DNA from: Moraxellaceae bacterium
Lineage (GTDB): Bacteria > Pseudomonadota > Gammaproteobacteria > Burkholderiales > Rhodocyclaceae
Assembly (NCBI GenBank): GCA_031119205.1
Contig: JAVHYF010000003.1
Span: 28,672-92,671 of the forward strand
Length of the DNA stretch: 64,000 nucleotides
Direction: 5' to 3'
Position numbers and translations under genes: made by a program. The notes under the pieces were generated by a model. It saw only the letters and a program-made list of their open reading frames with translations. It was not told the DNA's origin and did not search any database. Below are positions 36,511-46,704 of this stretch, piece after piece (the stretch's first letter is position 1; every line of letters starts with the position of its first letter).

Positions 36511-37899
36511 TCAGCCTGCGCGGCTCTCCTTCCACACCCGCCAGGCCAGCGCGCCCAGCGCCAGCACACCGGCGATCAGCACCGCCCACACCAGCCACTT
36601 CTTCTGCAGTGCGCTGCGTTCGGCGGGCGCCAGCGCTGTGAGGCGCTCCGGGCCGCCTAGGGTGACGGCCTCGCCGAGGTAGGCGGTGGGCAATGCGTCG
36701 ATGCCTGCGTCCGCCAGGGTCGGCACCAGCGTGTTGATCGGCAGCGCCGTGTCCGTGGCGGCGCGCGTGCCCCAGGCCAGCAGGTAGGGGCCACGGCCGC
36801 GCGCGTTGAAGACGAGGATGCGCGCGTCACGTTCCACGGTCAGTTGCGGCGGGTTCGCACCCCAGCCGGGGCCGAGCGGGCGCAGGCGGATCTCCTTCGC
36901 ATCCACCGGGCGCGCCAGCGTGACGGCGGGCGATGCCTGCGCGCTGCCATCCGGCGCGAGCAACTGGTAGGCGACGCTGCGTTCCAGTGGCTGCCAGGGC
37001 GCGTCGACCGCGCGGCGCGATTCGATGGCCAGCGGGAATACGCTGTTCGGCTCGGCAGGCGAGATCTGCAGGGTGCTCACCGGCTGCACGGCGGGCAGGA
37101 CGTACAGCGTGCTGCCGTCGGCCTGCGTGGTGCCGGAGCCGGAGAACACTTCCACGCGTGTGGTGGTGGTTCGCTCCACCGCTGGGCTGGCCTGTACGCG
37201 GGTCAGTCCGGGTGCCGGGCTGCCGTCCACGAAACGCAGGCGCCAGTAGCGGTACGCATGGCCGTGCCCGCCTTCCAGCGGCACGTCGCCCTGCACCAGT
37301 TGCTGGTTGCCGTTGCGCAGTTCCAGCAGCGGCAGTTCGTGGGCGAGGCTCACCCAGTCCTTCAGATCCATGCTGCCATCCACGCTGACGCGCTGCTGCC
37401 AGTTCTGCGTGTGCGGCGTCCATGCCAGATGCAGGCTGCGCAAGGCAGGCGGCTCCTTGCGCTCCGGTGCGGCAACCAGCAGGTACTCCGCCTGTGTCTG
37501 GCCGGTGGTGTTCGGGGTGAGGCGCAGCGACAACCGGTTGCCGTCGCTGTCCACGCTCAGCACCTGCGCACCCGCCGTGCCGGCGTTCTCGACGCGGTAG
37601 TTCTGCAGCGTGATGCGCGCGGCGGCGGCCGGTGTGACCGGCGGCGCCTGCAGGCTGTGCGGCAGCAGCTCGCCGTCGGCGTTGTACACCCGCAGGTCGC
37701 GCAGGTCCGGCCACGCCGTGCCGACGTAAACCTCGGAGGGCAACTCGACGCGATGGAAGGGCGCGTTGTCGGTGGTCAGCATCAGCTTGCGGCCGGACGC
37801 GAAATCGCCGGGCGCAAGTTCGGTGCTCTGGGCCAGGCACAGCAGCGGCAGCGCACACAGCAGGCCCAGCGTGCGGACGGGGCGGAAGGCTCTGGTCAT
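36511..37899 (-). CDS. DUF3999 family exported protein
   Basis: A 462-residue protein with a signal peptide (MTRAFRPVRTLGLLCALPLL...LAQS), a long beta-rich periplasmic region and a C-terminal membrane helix (WAVLIAGVLALGALAWRVWK) ending in a short basic tail. This is the DUF3999 layout. The start overlaps the stop of the DUF2339 gene by 4 bp (ATGA), the characteristic pairing of these two families. Function unknown; the pairing suggests an envelope complex. Confidence 0.85.
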   Translation of the reverse strand: MTRAFRPVRTLGLLCALPLLCLAQSTELAPGDFASGRKLMLTTDNAPFHRVELPSEVYVGTAWPDLRDLRVYNADGELLPHSLQAPPVTPAAAARITLQNYRVENAGTAGAQVLSVDSDGNRLSLRLTPNTTGQTQAEYLLVAAPERKEPPALRSLHLAWTPHTQNWQQRVSVDGSMDLKDWVSLAHELPLLELRNGNQQLVQGDVPLEGGHGHAYRYWRLRFVDGSPAPGLTRVQASPAVERTTTTRVEVFSGSGTTQADGSTLYVLPAVQPVSTLQISPAEPNSVFPLAIESRRAVDAPWQPLERSVAYQLLAPDGSAQASPAVTLARPVDAKEIRLRPLGPGWGANPPQLTVERDARILVFNARGRGPYLLAWGTRAATDTALPINTLVPTLADAGIDALPTAYLGEAVTLGGPERLTALAPAERSALQKKWLVWAVLIAGVLALGALAWRVWKESRAG

Positions 37900-40814
37900 G
37901 AAGGATTCTCGGGCGTCGGGTCGGGAAGCGGCCGCAGCGTGGTGGTGGTGGCGTCCGCCCTTTCGTCACCATCGGCAGCATCGCGTCGCGGCGGCAGCGG
38001 GGCGAAGTAGCCGATGGCCAGCACCAGCAGCGCTACGCCGATGAAGGCCACTGCACGGGCGAGGCCGCCACCGCGCGCGGCATCCACCGCGAACAGCTTG
38101 AGGATGACGATGCCCAGCACCACGGCACCGCTGATCCATACCCGTCGTTCGGCGCGACGGGTGCCGATGAGCATGCAGGCGAGCGCGGCCAGGGTCCACG
38201 CCAGCGCGAAGCTGGTCTGCACCAGGCGCGATTGCCACAGCGTCTCGGCGTCCCAGTCGATGCCACCCAGCATCGCCAGCGTGCGCAGCAACAGGCCGTT
38301 GGCCCACCACACCGCCAATGCGGCCAAGGCAAGGCCGGACGTGCGGGTTGCGATGGCAGGCAGGTAGTCGGCGATGTTCGTGCGCCACACCCACAGCATC
38401 AGCAGGCCGAAAATGGCGCCCTGCTCCAGCGGATTGAGCAGTGGCAGGTAAGCCTGTTTCGGCATGCTGCCGTCCAGTGCGTTGGTGGAAATCAGCAGCA
38501 GAACCAGCGCCGCGACAGCAGGTGCCAGTGCACCCAGCCACCAGGCGCGGCCCTGCGCCTGCAGCGGCCACAGGCCGCGCCCGTCTGCCAGCCACACGGC
38601 AAGCACCGTAGTGGCCAGCGCCGCCATCAGCAGGCCGGCCTGCCATTCCTCGCTGCCCCAGCCCAGCTTGTTCAGGTGCCACAGCAGCTCGCTGCCGGTC
38701 ACCGCCAGCACGCCCCAGCCGAGGCTGGCATGCAGGCCGAAGAGCACGGCGGAGCCCGCCTGCGCGGGAAGCAGGGCAGCCAGGCTGACCGGGGAGTCAC
38801 CCTCGCGGTCTTCCTGCCACAGCAGCCAGAACGCCGTGGCGATGGCCGGCAGCCACACCAGCGCCGGCCAGCCTGCGCCGAAGGGCCGGCCGAAAGCCAG
38901 CCACTGGTGGATCAGCACCACGGCGGCGAAGGGCCACAGCAGCCACGCGGCGCAACGCAGCTGCGGCCAGGCCAGGCGGGCGCCGACCTGCCGCCAGGCT
39001 GCCACGCTCGCCAGCATGCCGGCCAGTGCGAACAGCGACGCGTCGCCGTGATCGAACAGGCGTTGCGTGCCCTCGGCCAGCCACAGCAGCCAGGCCGTGA
39101 TGCCACCGATCCACAGCACCCACGCAGGAATGTCCTCGACATCCGACAGCACACCGCGCAAGTGCCCGGGCGGATAGCGCCGCCATGTCGCCGCACCTGC
39201 CAGCCAGCTCAGCGCCAGGGTGGCCGTCACCAGCAGGAAGCTGGCGGTGTCCATGCCGTCGTCGTACGCGATGGCCGCCGCCACCGCCGCCAGTACCAGC
39301 AACAGCACGCCGCTCCAGGCCATGCGCGCCTCGCGCTGGCTACGTCCTGCCCACAGCAGGCCGAGGCCTTCCAGCGCCCAGGCCATCGCCGTGTAACGCG
39401 CCGACAGGGCCAGCGGAATCGCCAGCGTGGCGAAACCGGCGCCCAGGGCGAGGAAGCTCGTGGTGAGGCGCTGCGTCTGCTGCGGCCAGCGGCGCAGCAG
39501 GAACAGGGCGAGCGGCAGGTACAGGGCCGCGAAGCCCAACGCGGAAAAAGCCGGGCCGTACTCCCAGTGACGCACCAGCCCCACCTGCATGCCGAAGCCG
39601 ATCAGCGGTGCGCCGAACACCAGGGTCGCGTCGACCAGGCCATGTCCTTCGCGCTCGCTGCGCAGCGCGAACAACACCGCGAGCAGGCCGAAGACCACGA
39701 GGTTGAAGACGAGGAAAAACTGGCTGCTGGCGTAATGCAGCGCGGGGTCATACGTTTCCGCGCCCCACCACAGGCCGACGCCGAAGGTGAACACGAAGCC
39801 GACGAGGTTGAGCGGCCGCCAGCTCTGCCACAGGCTCACCGCGAGGATGCCCAGCGTGAGCAGCCCGTAGTAGGAGAACAGTGCGACATGCGAGCCACCG
39901 CCCGTCGACAGCAGCACCGGTGCGAGATAGCCGCCGATGCTCGCCAGCACCGCCAGGCTCTGCGCGCGTTGCAACACCGCGAGCGCCACGCTGGCCGCGC
40001 AGATGCCCAGCATCAGCGCCAAGCTCAGGCTGTGCGGCAGCAGCGTGTACAGCCGGAAGGCGGCGAAGCAGGTGATGTACAGCGCGCCGATTGCGCCGCC
40101 CTGCAGGATCAGCGCGTACAGCGGCGCCTTGGCCCGTAGTCGCCAGCCCAGCGTGAGCAGGCCGCCGGCGATGCCGGCCGCGGTGACCAGACGCAGCTCG
40201 ATGGGGAACAGGTTGCGGTCGGCCGCGTAGTTCATCAGGTAGGCGAGGCCGAAGAACAGCAGCAGCACGCCCAGCTTAGCCAGCGGGTTGCCCTGCAGGA
40301 ACCAGCGGATCAGGCCGGACAGCGGGTTGGGCAGGCTGTCGCGCTCGCCGTCTGCGGCCTTGCCCGCAACGGCTGCCGTGCGTGCGGTGACGGGCGGGGT
40401 CGTGCGGGTGGGTGGCGCATCTGGCACATGCGGCGCAGCGGGTGTGACGGTGGGCGGCGTGGGTGCCGCTGGCGCTGCGACCGGCTCCGGCAATGCGGAT
40501 GGCATCGCAACTGTGCTGCTGTCCACGACTACCGCTGGCGACGCCACTGATGGCGCTGCGACGACAGGCGTTACGGCGGCCACCGGCACGGGCGTGGCTA
40601 CGGGCGCTTCGCGCGGTGCCGTCTGCGCGGTGGCATCGCTCTGCCCGGCTTCAACGCGCGCCAGCCGCTGCAACAGCCCACCCAGCGTGGCGCGCAGTGC
40701 GCGCACCTCCTCTTCCAGTCGCTCGCCGCGTCGCCACGCAATGATGGTCAGCACCGGCAACACGATCAGGTAACCGACAGCCAGCAAGACGCCCAGCATC
40801 GCCAGACCTTCCAT
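37896..40814 (-). CDS. DUF2339 family large polytopic membrane protein
   Basis: A 972-residue protein. ATG 40814 opens MEGLAMLGVLLAVGYLIVLP; an upstream extension to 40892 is rejected. A helix plus short coiled coil (EEEVRALRATLGGLLQRLARVEAG) is followed by an Ala/Pro/Thr-rich linker (about 60-160) and some 25 hydrophobic helices, with the family motif GNPLAKLGVLLLFFGLAYLM at the first of them. Only the pairing with DUF3999 hints at its role. Confidence 0.88.
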   Translation of the reverse strand: MEGLAMLGVLLAVGYLIVLPVLTIIAWRRGERLEEEVRALRATLGGLLQRLARVEAGQSDATAQTAPREAPVATPVPVAAVTPVVAAPSVASPAVVVDSSTVAMPSALPEPVAAPAAPTPPTVTPAAPHVPDAPPTRTTPPVTARTAAVAGKAADGERDSLPNPLSGLIRWFLQGNPLAKLGVLLLFFGLAYLMNYAADRNLFPIELRLVTAAGIAGGLLTLGWRLRAKAPLYALILQGGAIGALYITCFAAFRLYTLLPHSLSLALMLGICAASVALAVLQRAQSLAVLASIGGYLAPVLLSTGGGSHVALFSYYGLLTLGILAVSLWQSWRPLNLVGFVFTFGVGLWWGAETYDPALHYASSQFFLVFNLVVFGLLAVLFALRSEREGHGLVDATLVFGAPLIGFGMQVGLVRHWEYGPAFSALGFAALYLPLALFLLRRWPQQTQRLTTSFLALGAGFATLAIPLALSARYTAMAWALEGLGLLWAGRSQREARMAWSGVLLLVLAAVAAAIAYDDGMDTASFLLVTATLALSWLAGAATWRRYPPGHLRGVLSDVEDIPAWVLWIGGITAWLLWLAEGTQRLFDHGDASLFALAGMLASVAAWRQVGARLAWPQLRCAAWLLWPFAAVVLIHQWLAFGRPFGAGWPALVWLPAIATAFWLLWQEDREGDSPVSLAALLPAQAGSAVLFGLHASLGWGVLAVTGSELLWHLNKLGWGSEEWQAGLLMAALATTVLAVWLADGRGLWPLQAQGRAWWLGALAPAVAALVLLLISTNALDGSMPKQAYLPLLNPLEQGAIFGLLMLWVWRTNIADYLPAIATRTSGLALAALAVWWANGLLLRTLAMLGGIDWDAETLWQSRLVQTSFALAWTLAALACMLIGTRRAERRVWISGAVVLGIVILKLFAVDAARGGGLARAVAFIGVALLVLAIGYFAPLPPRRDAADGDERADATTTTLRPLPDPTPENPS

Positions 40815-41018
40815 GCCGTTCCCCCGTTTTCTTGTGTCGGCGCATGGTAGCAGGGCGGTTGATGCCACCCGACTGGCCCTCCGGGCGAGCATCGCGTGCC
40901 GACGTACGGAACCCTTTTGCCGTAGCGGCGCTCAGTACTGGCAAGACGTTCAGAGGGCCGCCAAGACAGCCCTGCCAGGGAGGGTTCCACCATCCACAAG
41001 GAAAAAGAGGAGAACCCC

Positions 41019-42470
41019 ATGCAGAACGAATACCACGACGCTCTCGATCGCCAGGAGCATCCTGCGCACCACGCCCCAGGTGACGCGCTGTCCACCGCTG
41101 CAACGGCGAAGAGCACCCGACGTGCCCGCGGTGGCCCACGCGCCGCGCTGAGGTGGACCTGCCGCATCACCGCCTCGACGGCCGTCGTGCTGGCCATGCT
41201 GGAGGCCGGCAACGCAGCTGCCCAGGCCCTGCCGGAAAGCGCGGGCTTCGGCGCATCACCGGTCCTGCCCAGGCCGGACAAGCAATGGATTCCCACCGTG
41301 AATGTCGCCGAGGCCACCGGCTGGCCGCAGGGTGGCAAGCCGGTGGCAGCGTCCGGCCTGCAGGTGCAGGCTTTCGCCAGCCAGCTGGACCACCCGCGCT
41401 GGGTGTACGTGCTGCCCAATGGCGACGTGCTGGTGGCGGAGAGCAACAAGCCGCCACCCGACGAGAACGACAAACCCAGCCTGCGCCGCTGGTTCATGGG
41501 CTTCTTCATGAAGTCCGCTGGGGCCGGCGTGCCCAGTGCCAACCGCATCACCCTGCTGCGCGACGCCAACGGCGACGGCGTGGTGGAGACGCGCACGGTG
41601 TTCCTGAAAGACCTCAACTCGCCCTTCGGCATGGCCCTGGTGGGCAACAACCTGTACGTCGCCAACACCGACGCGGTGGTGCGCTTCCCGTACACCGAGG
41701 GTGCCACCAGCATCACCGCCGCGCCCACCAAGGTGGTGGATCTGCCGGCCAAGCCGCTCAACCATCACTGGACCAAGAACATCATCGCCAGCCGCGACGG
41801 CACGAAGCTGTACGCCACCGTCGGCTCCAACAGCAACGTCGGCGAGAACGGTATGGACATCGAGGAGGGTCGCGCGGCGATCCACGAGATCGATCTCGCC
41901 AGCGGCAAGATGCGGCTCTTCGCCAGCGGCCTGCGCAACCCCAACGGCCTGGCCTGGCAGCCGCAGAGCGGCGCGCTGTGGACCACGGTGAACGAGCGCG
42001 ACGAGATCGGCGACGACCTTGTGCCGGACTACATGACTTCGGTGCGCGACGGTGGTTTCTACGGCTGGCCCTACAGCTACTTCGGCCAGCACGTGGACGA
42101 GCGCATCGAGCCGCCGCGGCCGGACCTGGTGGCCAAGGCCATCGTGCCGGACTATGCGCTGGGCGCGCACACCGCCTCGCTGGGGCTGGCCTTCTACGAA
42201 GCCAGCCTGCTGCCGGCGCAGTACCGCAACGGCGCCTTCGTCGGCCAGCACGGCTCCTGGAACCGCAAGCCGCGCAGCGGCTACAAGCTGGTGTTCGTGC
42301 CCTTCACCGACGGCAAACCCGCCGGCCCGCCGCAGGACATCCTCAGCGGCTTCGTGGTGGACGACAAGGCGCTCGGCCGCCCGGTCGGCGTGGCGGTGGA
42401 CAAGGCCGGTGCGGTCCTGATGGCCGATGATGTCGGCAACATCATCTGGCGGGTGACACCAGCGAAGTAA
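41019..42470 (+). CDS. PQQ-dependent sugar dehydrogenase family protein (sorbosone type)
   Basis: A 483-residue beta-propeller dehydrogenase. ATG 41019 follows AAGAGGAG. The N-terminus is unusual: about 50 hydrophilic residues precede a hydrophobic stretch ([20 protein letters not shown]) resembling a signal sequence. Core signatures: [66 protein letters not shown] and [16 protein letters not shown], as in L-sorbosone dehydrogenases. The substrate is unproven. It is only distantly like the lipoprotein homologue at 4522-5742. Confidence 0.85.
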   Translation: MQNEYHDALDRQEHPAHHAPGDALSTAATAKSTRRARGGPRAALRWTCRITASTAVVLAMLEAGNAAAQALPESAGFGASPVLPRPDKQWIPTVNVAEATGWPQGGKPVAASGLQVQAFASQLDHPRWVYVLPNGDVLVAESNKPPPDENDKPSLRRWFMGFFMKSAGAGVPSANRITLLRDANGDGVVETRTVFLKDLNSPFGMALVGNNLYVANTDAVVRFPYTEGATSITAAPTKVVDLPAKPLNHHWTKNIIASRDGTKLYATVGSNSNVGENGMDIEEGRAAIHEIDLASGKMRLFASGLRNPNGLAWQPQSGALWTTVNERDEIGDDLVPDYMTSVRDGGFYGWPYSYFGQHVDERIEPPRPDLVAKAIVPDYALGAHTASLGLAFYEASLLPAQYRNGAFVGQHGSWNRKPRSGYKLVFVPFTDGKPAGPPQDILSGFVVDDKALGRPVGVAVDKAGAVLMADDVGNIIWRVTPAK

Positions 42471-42665
42471 GCGCCGGATGAGCCGGGCGGATCTGCAAGC
42501 GTATGTCGAACATATCGCCAGTGCGCTTGCATCGTCATCTGCGTGAGCCAAGATGAGCGAAGGCGCGCCTCGGCCCATCTCGTCCGAATGGCAGAGGCGC
42601 GCACCCCGCCACGGGCGCAAGAATCGTGGCTGCCTCCTTCGCCAGCATCATTCCGGGCCACACGC

Positions 42666-44615
42666 ATGAGCCACGTCGTCATCGAACACCGCGAGCAGTT
42701 GCTGTTCCAGCTGGCCGAAGCGGCCGAGGTGGAGCACTGCCTGATGTGCACCTACCTCTACGCCGCCTTCACGCTGAAGGGCGCAGACGCCACCGATCTG
42801 GACGACACCGAGCGCGAGGCCGTGCAACGCTGGCGCAAGGTGCTCATCGCGGTGGCCATCGAGGAGATGAGCCACCTCACCCTGGTCGGCAACCTGATGG
42901 TCGCGCTCGGCGGTGGCCCGCAACTGGACCGCGCCAACCTGCCGCTGACGGTCGGCTACTTTCCCGCCGGTGTGCAGGCGGTGCTGGCGCCGTTCTGCGA
43001 ACACACCATGGATCACTTCGTGTTCCTCGAACGGCCGGAGAACACGCCGGACGCCGACTGGAGCGTGTTCCCGCACGACAGCTACAGCCGCGGCGTGGTG
43101 CATGGCCGCGTGATGCCCAACACCTTCGACTACGCCACCGTGGGCGAACTGTACCGCTCCATCCTGCAGGGCATCGAGACCCTGTACGAACGCGTCGGCG
43201 AAGACGCCTGTTTTCCCGGCCGCAGCGCCTCGCAGATCGGCCCGCTGGATGCCGCCCTGCCCGGCCTGCGCAGCATCACCACGCTGGAGGATGCGCGGCA
43301 GGCCATCGATACCATCGTGCGCCAGGGCGAGGGTGCGGCCACAGCGTGCGAGCGATCGCACTACATGCGCTTCATCGGCGTGCGGGAGGAACTGGCGAAA
43401 CTGCGCGCACGCCGCGCGGATTTCGAACCCTCACGTCCCGCCGCCCTCAACCCCGTGATGCGCAAGCCACCGATGCCGGAGGGTCGCGTGTGGGTGACGC
43501 ATCCGCAGGCCGTGCTGGTGATGGACTACGCCAACGCGCTGTACGCCTTCATGCTGCGCCTGCTGATGCAGGCCTGGGGCCGTCCGCCGGCGCTCGCGAG
43601 TGCGAAAGGCATGCTGGTGCAGGCCAGCATCCGCGTCATGCGCGCGATGACGCCGGTGGCGGAATACCTCACCACGCTGCCGGCCTGCGAGGACCAGCCG
43701 GGCGTGAATGCCGGCATCAGCTTCGCCACCCTGCGCAATGTCGTCGCCCTGCCTTTCGGTTCGGCGGAATGGCGGATGCTCGGTGAACGCGCCGACGAAC
43801 TGGCGCAACGTGGACGCGAGCTGACTTCGCAGCACGCGCTGTTCGCCGACGTCGCAAAGCTGCTCGACAGCATGGCCGCCGAACTGCTGGCACGCGAACA
43901 GGAGGCGACGCCGGTCGCCGCTGCACCGGTACCCACAGCACCTACGGCCACTTCCAGCGCGCCGGTAGAGGCCAGCGGCATTGAAGTCGCCGAAGGCAAA
44001 CAGGTCACGCTGTACTTCGAAGGCAAGCGCTGCATCCACGCCCGTCACTGCGTGCTCTCGCAGCCGAAGGTCTTCAAGGCGAATACGCCGGGCACCTGGA
44101 TCTTTCCCGACGAAGCCCGCCCCGACGACCTCGCCGCACTGGCGCAGAACTGCCCCTCCGGCGCCATCCAGTACCGCCGCCATGACGACGGCCCGGACGA
44201 ACCCGCGCCCGCCGTGAACACCCTGCGCGTGCGCGAGAACGGCCCGCTCGCCATCCACGCGCCGATCACGCTCGGCGACCAGGCCATCGGCTACCGCGCC
44301 ACCCTGTGCCGCTGCGGCGCCTCACAGAACAAACCCTTCTGCGACGGCTCGCACAACGACGCCGGCTTCAAAGCCAGCGGCGAACCCGCCAGCCTGGACA
44401 CGCCGACGCTGACCCAGCGCCATGGGGCACTGAGCGTGCGTCCGCAAGCCAACGGCCCGTTGAAGCTCAGCGGCAACCTGGAAATCTGCTGCGGCACCGG
44501 CCGCACCATCGCCCGCGTGGAGCACGCCACGCTATGCCGCTGCGGCGGCTCGGCCAACAAGCCGTTCTGTGATGGCACGCATGCGCGGAATGGATTCGCC
44601 GCGGTGGGGGATTGA
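42666..44615 (+). CDS. Ferritin-like / [4Fe-4S] / double CDGSH fusion protein
   Basis: A 649-residue modular redox protein. Residues 1-240 form a VioB-like ferritin-like domain (LAEAAEVEHCLMCTYLYAAF and AIEEMSHLTLVGNLM supply the Glu and His iron ligands). A second helical part runs to about 420, then an Ala/Pro linker. Residues about 445-505 are a divergent Fer4_19 domain (GKRCIHARHC and QNCPSGAIQY). Two CDGSH iron-sulfur motifs follow, CRCGASQNKPFCDGSH (about 550) and CRCGGSANKPFCDGTH (about 622). ATG 42666 is chosen because the ferritin fold begins there; the frame opens upstream to 42543. Confidence 0.85.
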   Translation: MSHVVIEHREQLLFQLAEAAEVEHCLMCTYLYAAFTLKGADATDLDDTEREAVQRWRKVLIAVAIEEMSHLTLVGNLMVALGGGPQLDRANLPLTVGYFPAGVQAVLAPFCEHTMDHFVFLERPENTPDADWSVFPHDSYSRGVVHGRVMPNTFDYATVGELYRSILQGIETLYERVGEDACFPGRSASQIGPLDAALPGLRSITTLEDARQAIDTIVRQGEGAATACERSHYMRFIGVREELAKLRARRADFEPSRPAALNPVMRKPPMPEGRVWVTHPQAVLVMDYANALYAFMLRLLMQAWGRPPALASAKGMLVQASIRVMRAMTPVAEYLTTLPACEDQPGVNAGISFATLRNVVALPFGSAEWRMLGERADELAQRGRELTSQHALFADVAKLLDSMAAELLAREQEATPVAAAPVPTAPTATSSAPVEASGIEVAEGKQVTLYFEGKRCIHARHCVLSQPKVFKANTPGTWIFPDEARPDDLAALAQNCPSGAIQYRRHDDGPDEPAPAVNTLRVRENGPLAIHAPITLGDQAIGYRATLCRCGASQNKPFCDGSHNDAGFKASGEPASLDTPTLTQRHGALSVRPQANGPLKLSGNLEICCGTGRTIARVEHATLCRCGGSANKPFCDGTHARNGFAAVGD

Positions 44616-44966
44616 GCACCGCATCCAGCACGACATCTCGCGGAACGGAGGACGGCAACCCTCCGCGAGGGACAACGCAGACGCGGTGGGGTGGGTTCGC
44701 GAAGCAACCCACCATCATCGCTACGCACAGGCCTCGACGTTTGCGTGAAGCCGGAACGGTGGGTTGTTGCCTCATTCGCCAATCCGTCCGAACCCACCCT
44801 ACGCCCTGCGTGTTGGGCTTCGCTTCGCTCAACCCAACCTACCGCTTCCTGCGTGGCCTCACGCTGTGGTCGTAGGTTGGGTTGAGCGCAGCGACTTGTG
44901 CTGAGCTTCGTCGAAGCAAGCCCAACATTGGTGGCACCGATCAGGCACCACCTCCAAAGCAGGTAC
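44616..44966. repeat. Intergenic inverted-repeat cluster
   Basis: A 351-bp gene-free stretch filled with palindromic repeats. GGTGGGTT (44690-44697) pairs with AACCCACC (44706-44713), and a second such pair lies at 44759-44766 and 44791-44798. CAACCCAACCTAC (44830-44842) and its exact reverse complement at 44872-44884 enclose about 30 bases. CTGAGCTTCGTCGAAGC-type sequence near 44900 resembles the RPEPVEG repeat in hsdS. These look like dispersed proteobacterial extragenic repeats, not genes. Confidence 0.65.
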
Positions 44967-45659
44967 TCAAGCCGCCTGCAACAACGCCAACACCTTCTCC
45001 GCCACCAGCCCCGACGAGGCCGGGTTCTGGCCGGTGACCAGCTTGCCGTCGGTGACGGCGAAGGGTTGCCAGTCGGGGCCGTGCTCGAAGAGGCCGCCGA
45101 GTTCACGCATGCGGGTCTCCAGCGCGAAGGGCACCACGCTGGCGAGTCCCACCGCGTTCTCTTCACTGTCGGTGAAGCCGCTCACGCGGCGGCCGTTGAG
45201 GATGGACTTGCCGTCCGCACCCCTGGCGCTCACCAGGCCGGCCGGGCCGTGGCACACCGCGGCCACCACCTTGCCGGCGTTCCAGGCGGATTCCACCGCG
45301 CGGGTCACACCGGCATCACCCGGCAGGTCCCACATGGTGCCGTGGCCACCGGCGAAGAACACCGCGTCGAAGTCCGCCGCGTTCACGCTGGCCACCGGCA
45401 CCGTGTTGCGGATGGCGGCTTGCGCCACCGGGTCGGCCAGCATGCGGTCGACCTCGGCGTCGTTCTCGCCGGCCGGCTTCAGGCTGTTGGGGTCGAAGGG
45501 CACCACGCCACCGCGCGGCGAGGCCAGCACCACGTCGATGCCGGCGTCGCGGAAGCCGTAGTAGGGCACGGCCAGCTCGTCGGACCAGATGCCGGTCTGC
45601 TTGCCGCTGTCGCCCATGCGGTCGTGGGAGGTCAGGATGATCAGGACTTTCTTGCTCAT
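44967..45659 (-). CDS. DJ-1/PfpI family protein (HchA-like)
   Basis: A 230-residue class I glutamine amidotransferase-like protein. The nucleophile elbow is AAVCHGPAGL (Cys about 137), with the acid site in FFAGGHGTMWDL and FRDAGIDVVLASPRGG upstream. Such proteins act as glyoxalases, deglycases or chaperones. Preceded by AAGGAAC. Divergent from the LysR gene, whose product may control it. Confidence 0.88.
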   Translation of the reverse strand: MSKKVLIILTSHDRMGDSGKQTGIWSDELAVPYYGFRDAGIDVVLASPRGGVVPFDPNSLKPAGENDAEVDRMLADPVAQAAIRNTVPVASVNAADFDAVFFAGGHGTMWDLPGDAGVTRAVESAWNAGKVVAAVCHGPAGLVSARGADGKSILNGRRVSGFTDSEENAVGLASVVPFALETRMRELGGLFEHGPDWQPFAVTDGKLVTGQNPASSGLVAEKVLALLQAA

Positions 45660-45780
45660 GGTTGTTCCTTTGTGAGGTCTCGTCGAGGAGGTCCCGTCGA
45701 GGGAGTGAGTGCAGTCTATTGCGGTGAGCGGAAGCGATGAACTAGGCTTCGCTCAATTCATCTTCAACGTCATGTAATCA

Positions 45781-46692
45781 ATGAGCCGCAGTTTCGACCC
45801 CGTCCAGCTCGGCAGCATCGAGCTGTTCTGCAAGGCCGCCGAGCTGGGCGGCTTCACCGCTGCAGCCGAGGCGCTGGGCGTGACGCCTGCAGCGGTGAGC
45901 CGCGCCATCGGGCGCATCGAGGAACGCCTGGGAGTGCGGCTGTTCGTGCGCAGCACGCGGCGCATGCGCCTCACCGACGACGGCCAGCTCTACCACGAGC
46001 AATGTCGCCAGGCGCTGGCGCAGATCGAGGAGGCGGAGCGCGCCATCACCGGCCATCAGGCGGTGCCGGCCGGCGTGCTGCGCATCAGCGTGCCGACCAC
46101 CTACGGCCATTCGCGGGTGATGCCGATGCTGCCCGCCTTCCGCGCGCGCTACCCGGCGGTCAGCGTGGAGGTGGAGGTGTCCAACCGCAACATCGATTTC
46201 GTGGAGCAGGGTTTCGACCTGGCGATCCGCCTCGGTGCGCCACCGGATTCGCGCCTGGTCGCGCGCAAGCTGGAAGACGCCAGCATGGGGGTGTTCGCCT
46301 CACCCGACTACCTGTCGCGCCACGGCGAGCCACGTACGCTGGATGAACTGCAGCAGCACGTCAGCGCGCAGTTCGTGCGGCCCAGCACCGGCCGCGTGAT
46401 GCCCTGGGTGTTCCGCCGCGACGGCGCCGACATCGAGCTGCAGCTCGACAGCCCGGTGCGCGTGCTGGAGGACGTGCTGGGTTGCGTCAGCTTCGCCCGC
46501 GCGGGCGGCGGGCTGGTGCAGATCTACCACTTCGTCGTCGCCGAGCAGCTCGCACGCGGCGAGCTGGTGGAGGTGCTGCAGCCTTACGCCGGCCGCTCGC
46601 GGCCCTTCTCCATCCTGTACCCGCACAACCGGCACCTGTCGGCGCGGGTGCGGGCCTTCGTGGACTTCATGCTGCAGGCGGTGGCGGGCTGA
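45781..46692 (+). CDS. LysR family transcriptional regulator
   Basis: A 303-residue LTTR: winged helix-turn-helix at residues 10-70 (FCKAAELGGFTAAAEALGVT then PAAVSRAIGRIEERLGVRLF) and a substrate-binding effector domain from about 93 (GVLRISVPTTYGHSRVMPML). The divergent spacer contains two direct repeats built on CGTCGAGG, a candidate binding region. Regulation of the adjacent DJ-1/PfpI gene is inferred from the divergent layout. Confidence 0.9.
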   Translation: MSRSFDPVQLGSIELFCKAAELGGFTAAAEALGVTPAAVSRAIGRIEERLGVRLFVRSTRRMRLTDDGQLYHEQCRQALAQIEEAERAITGHQAVPAGVLRISVPTTYGHSRVMPMLPAFRARYPAVSVEVEVSNRNIDFVEQGFDLAIRLGAPPDSRLVARKLEDASMGVFASPDYLSRHGEPRTLDELQQHVSAQFVRPSTGRVMPWVFRRDGADIELQLDSPVRVLEDVLGCVSFARAGGGLVQIYHFVVAEQLARGELVEVLQPYAGRSRPFSILYPHNRHLSARVRAFVDFMLQAVAG

Positions 46693-46704
46693 GGAAGCGC
46701 CGCA

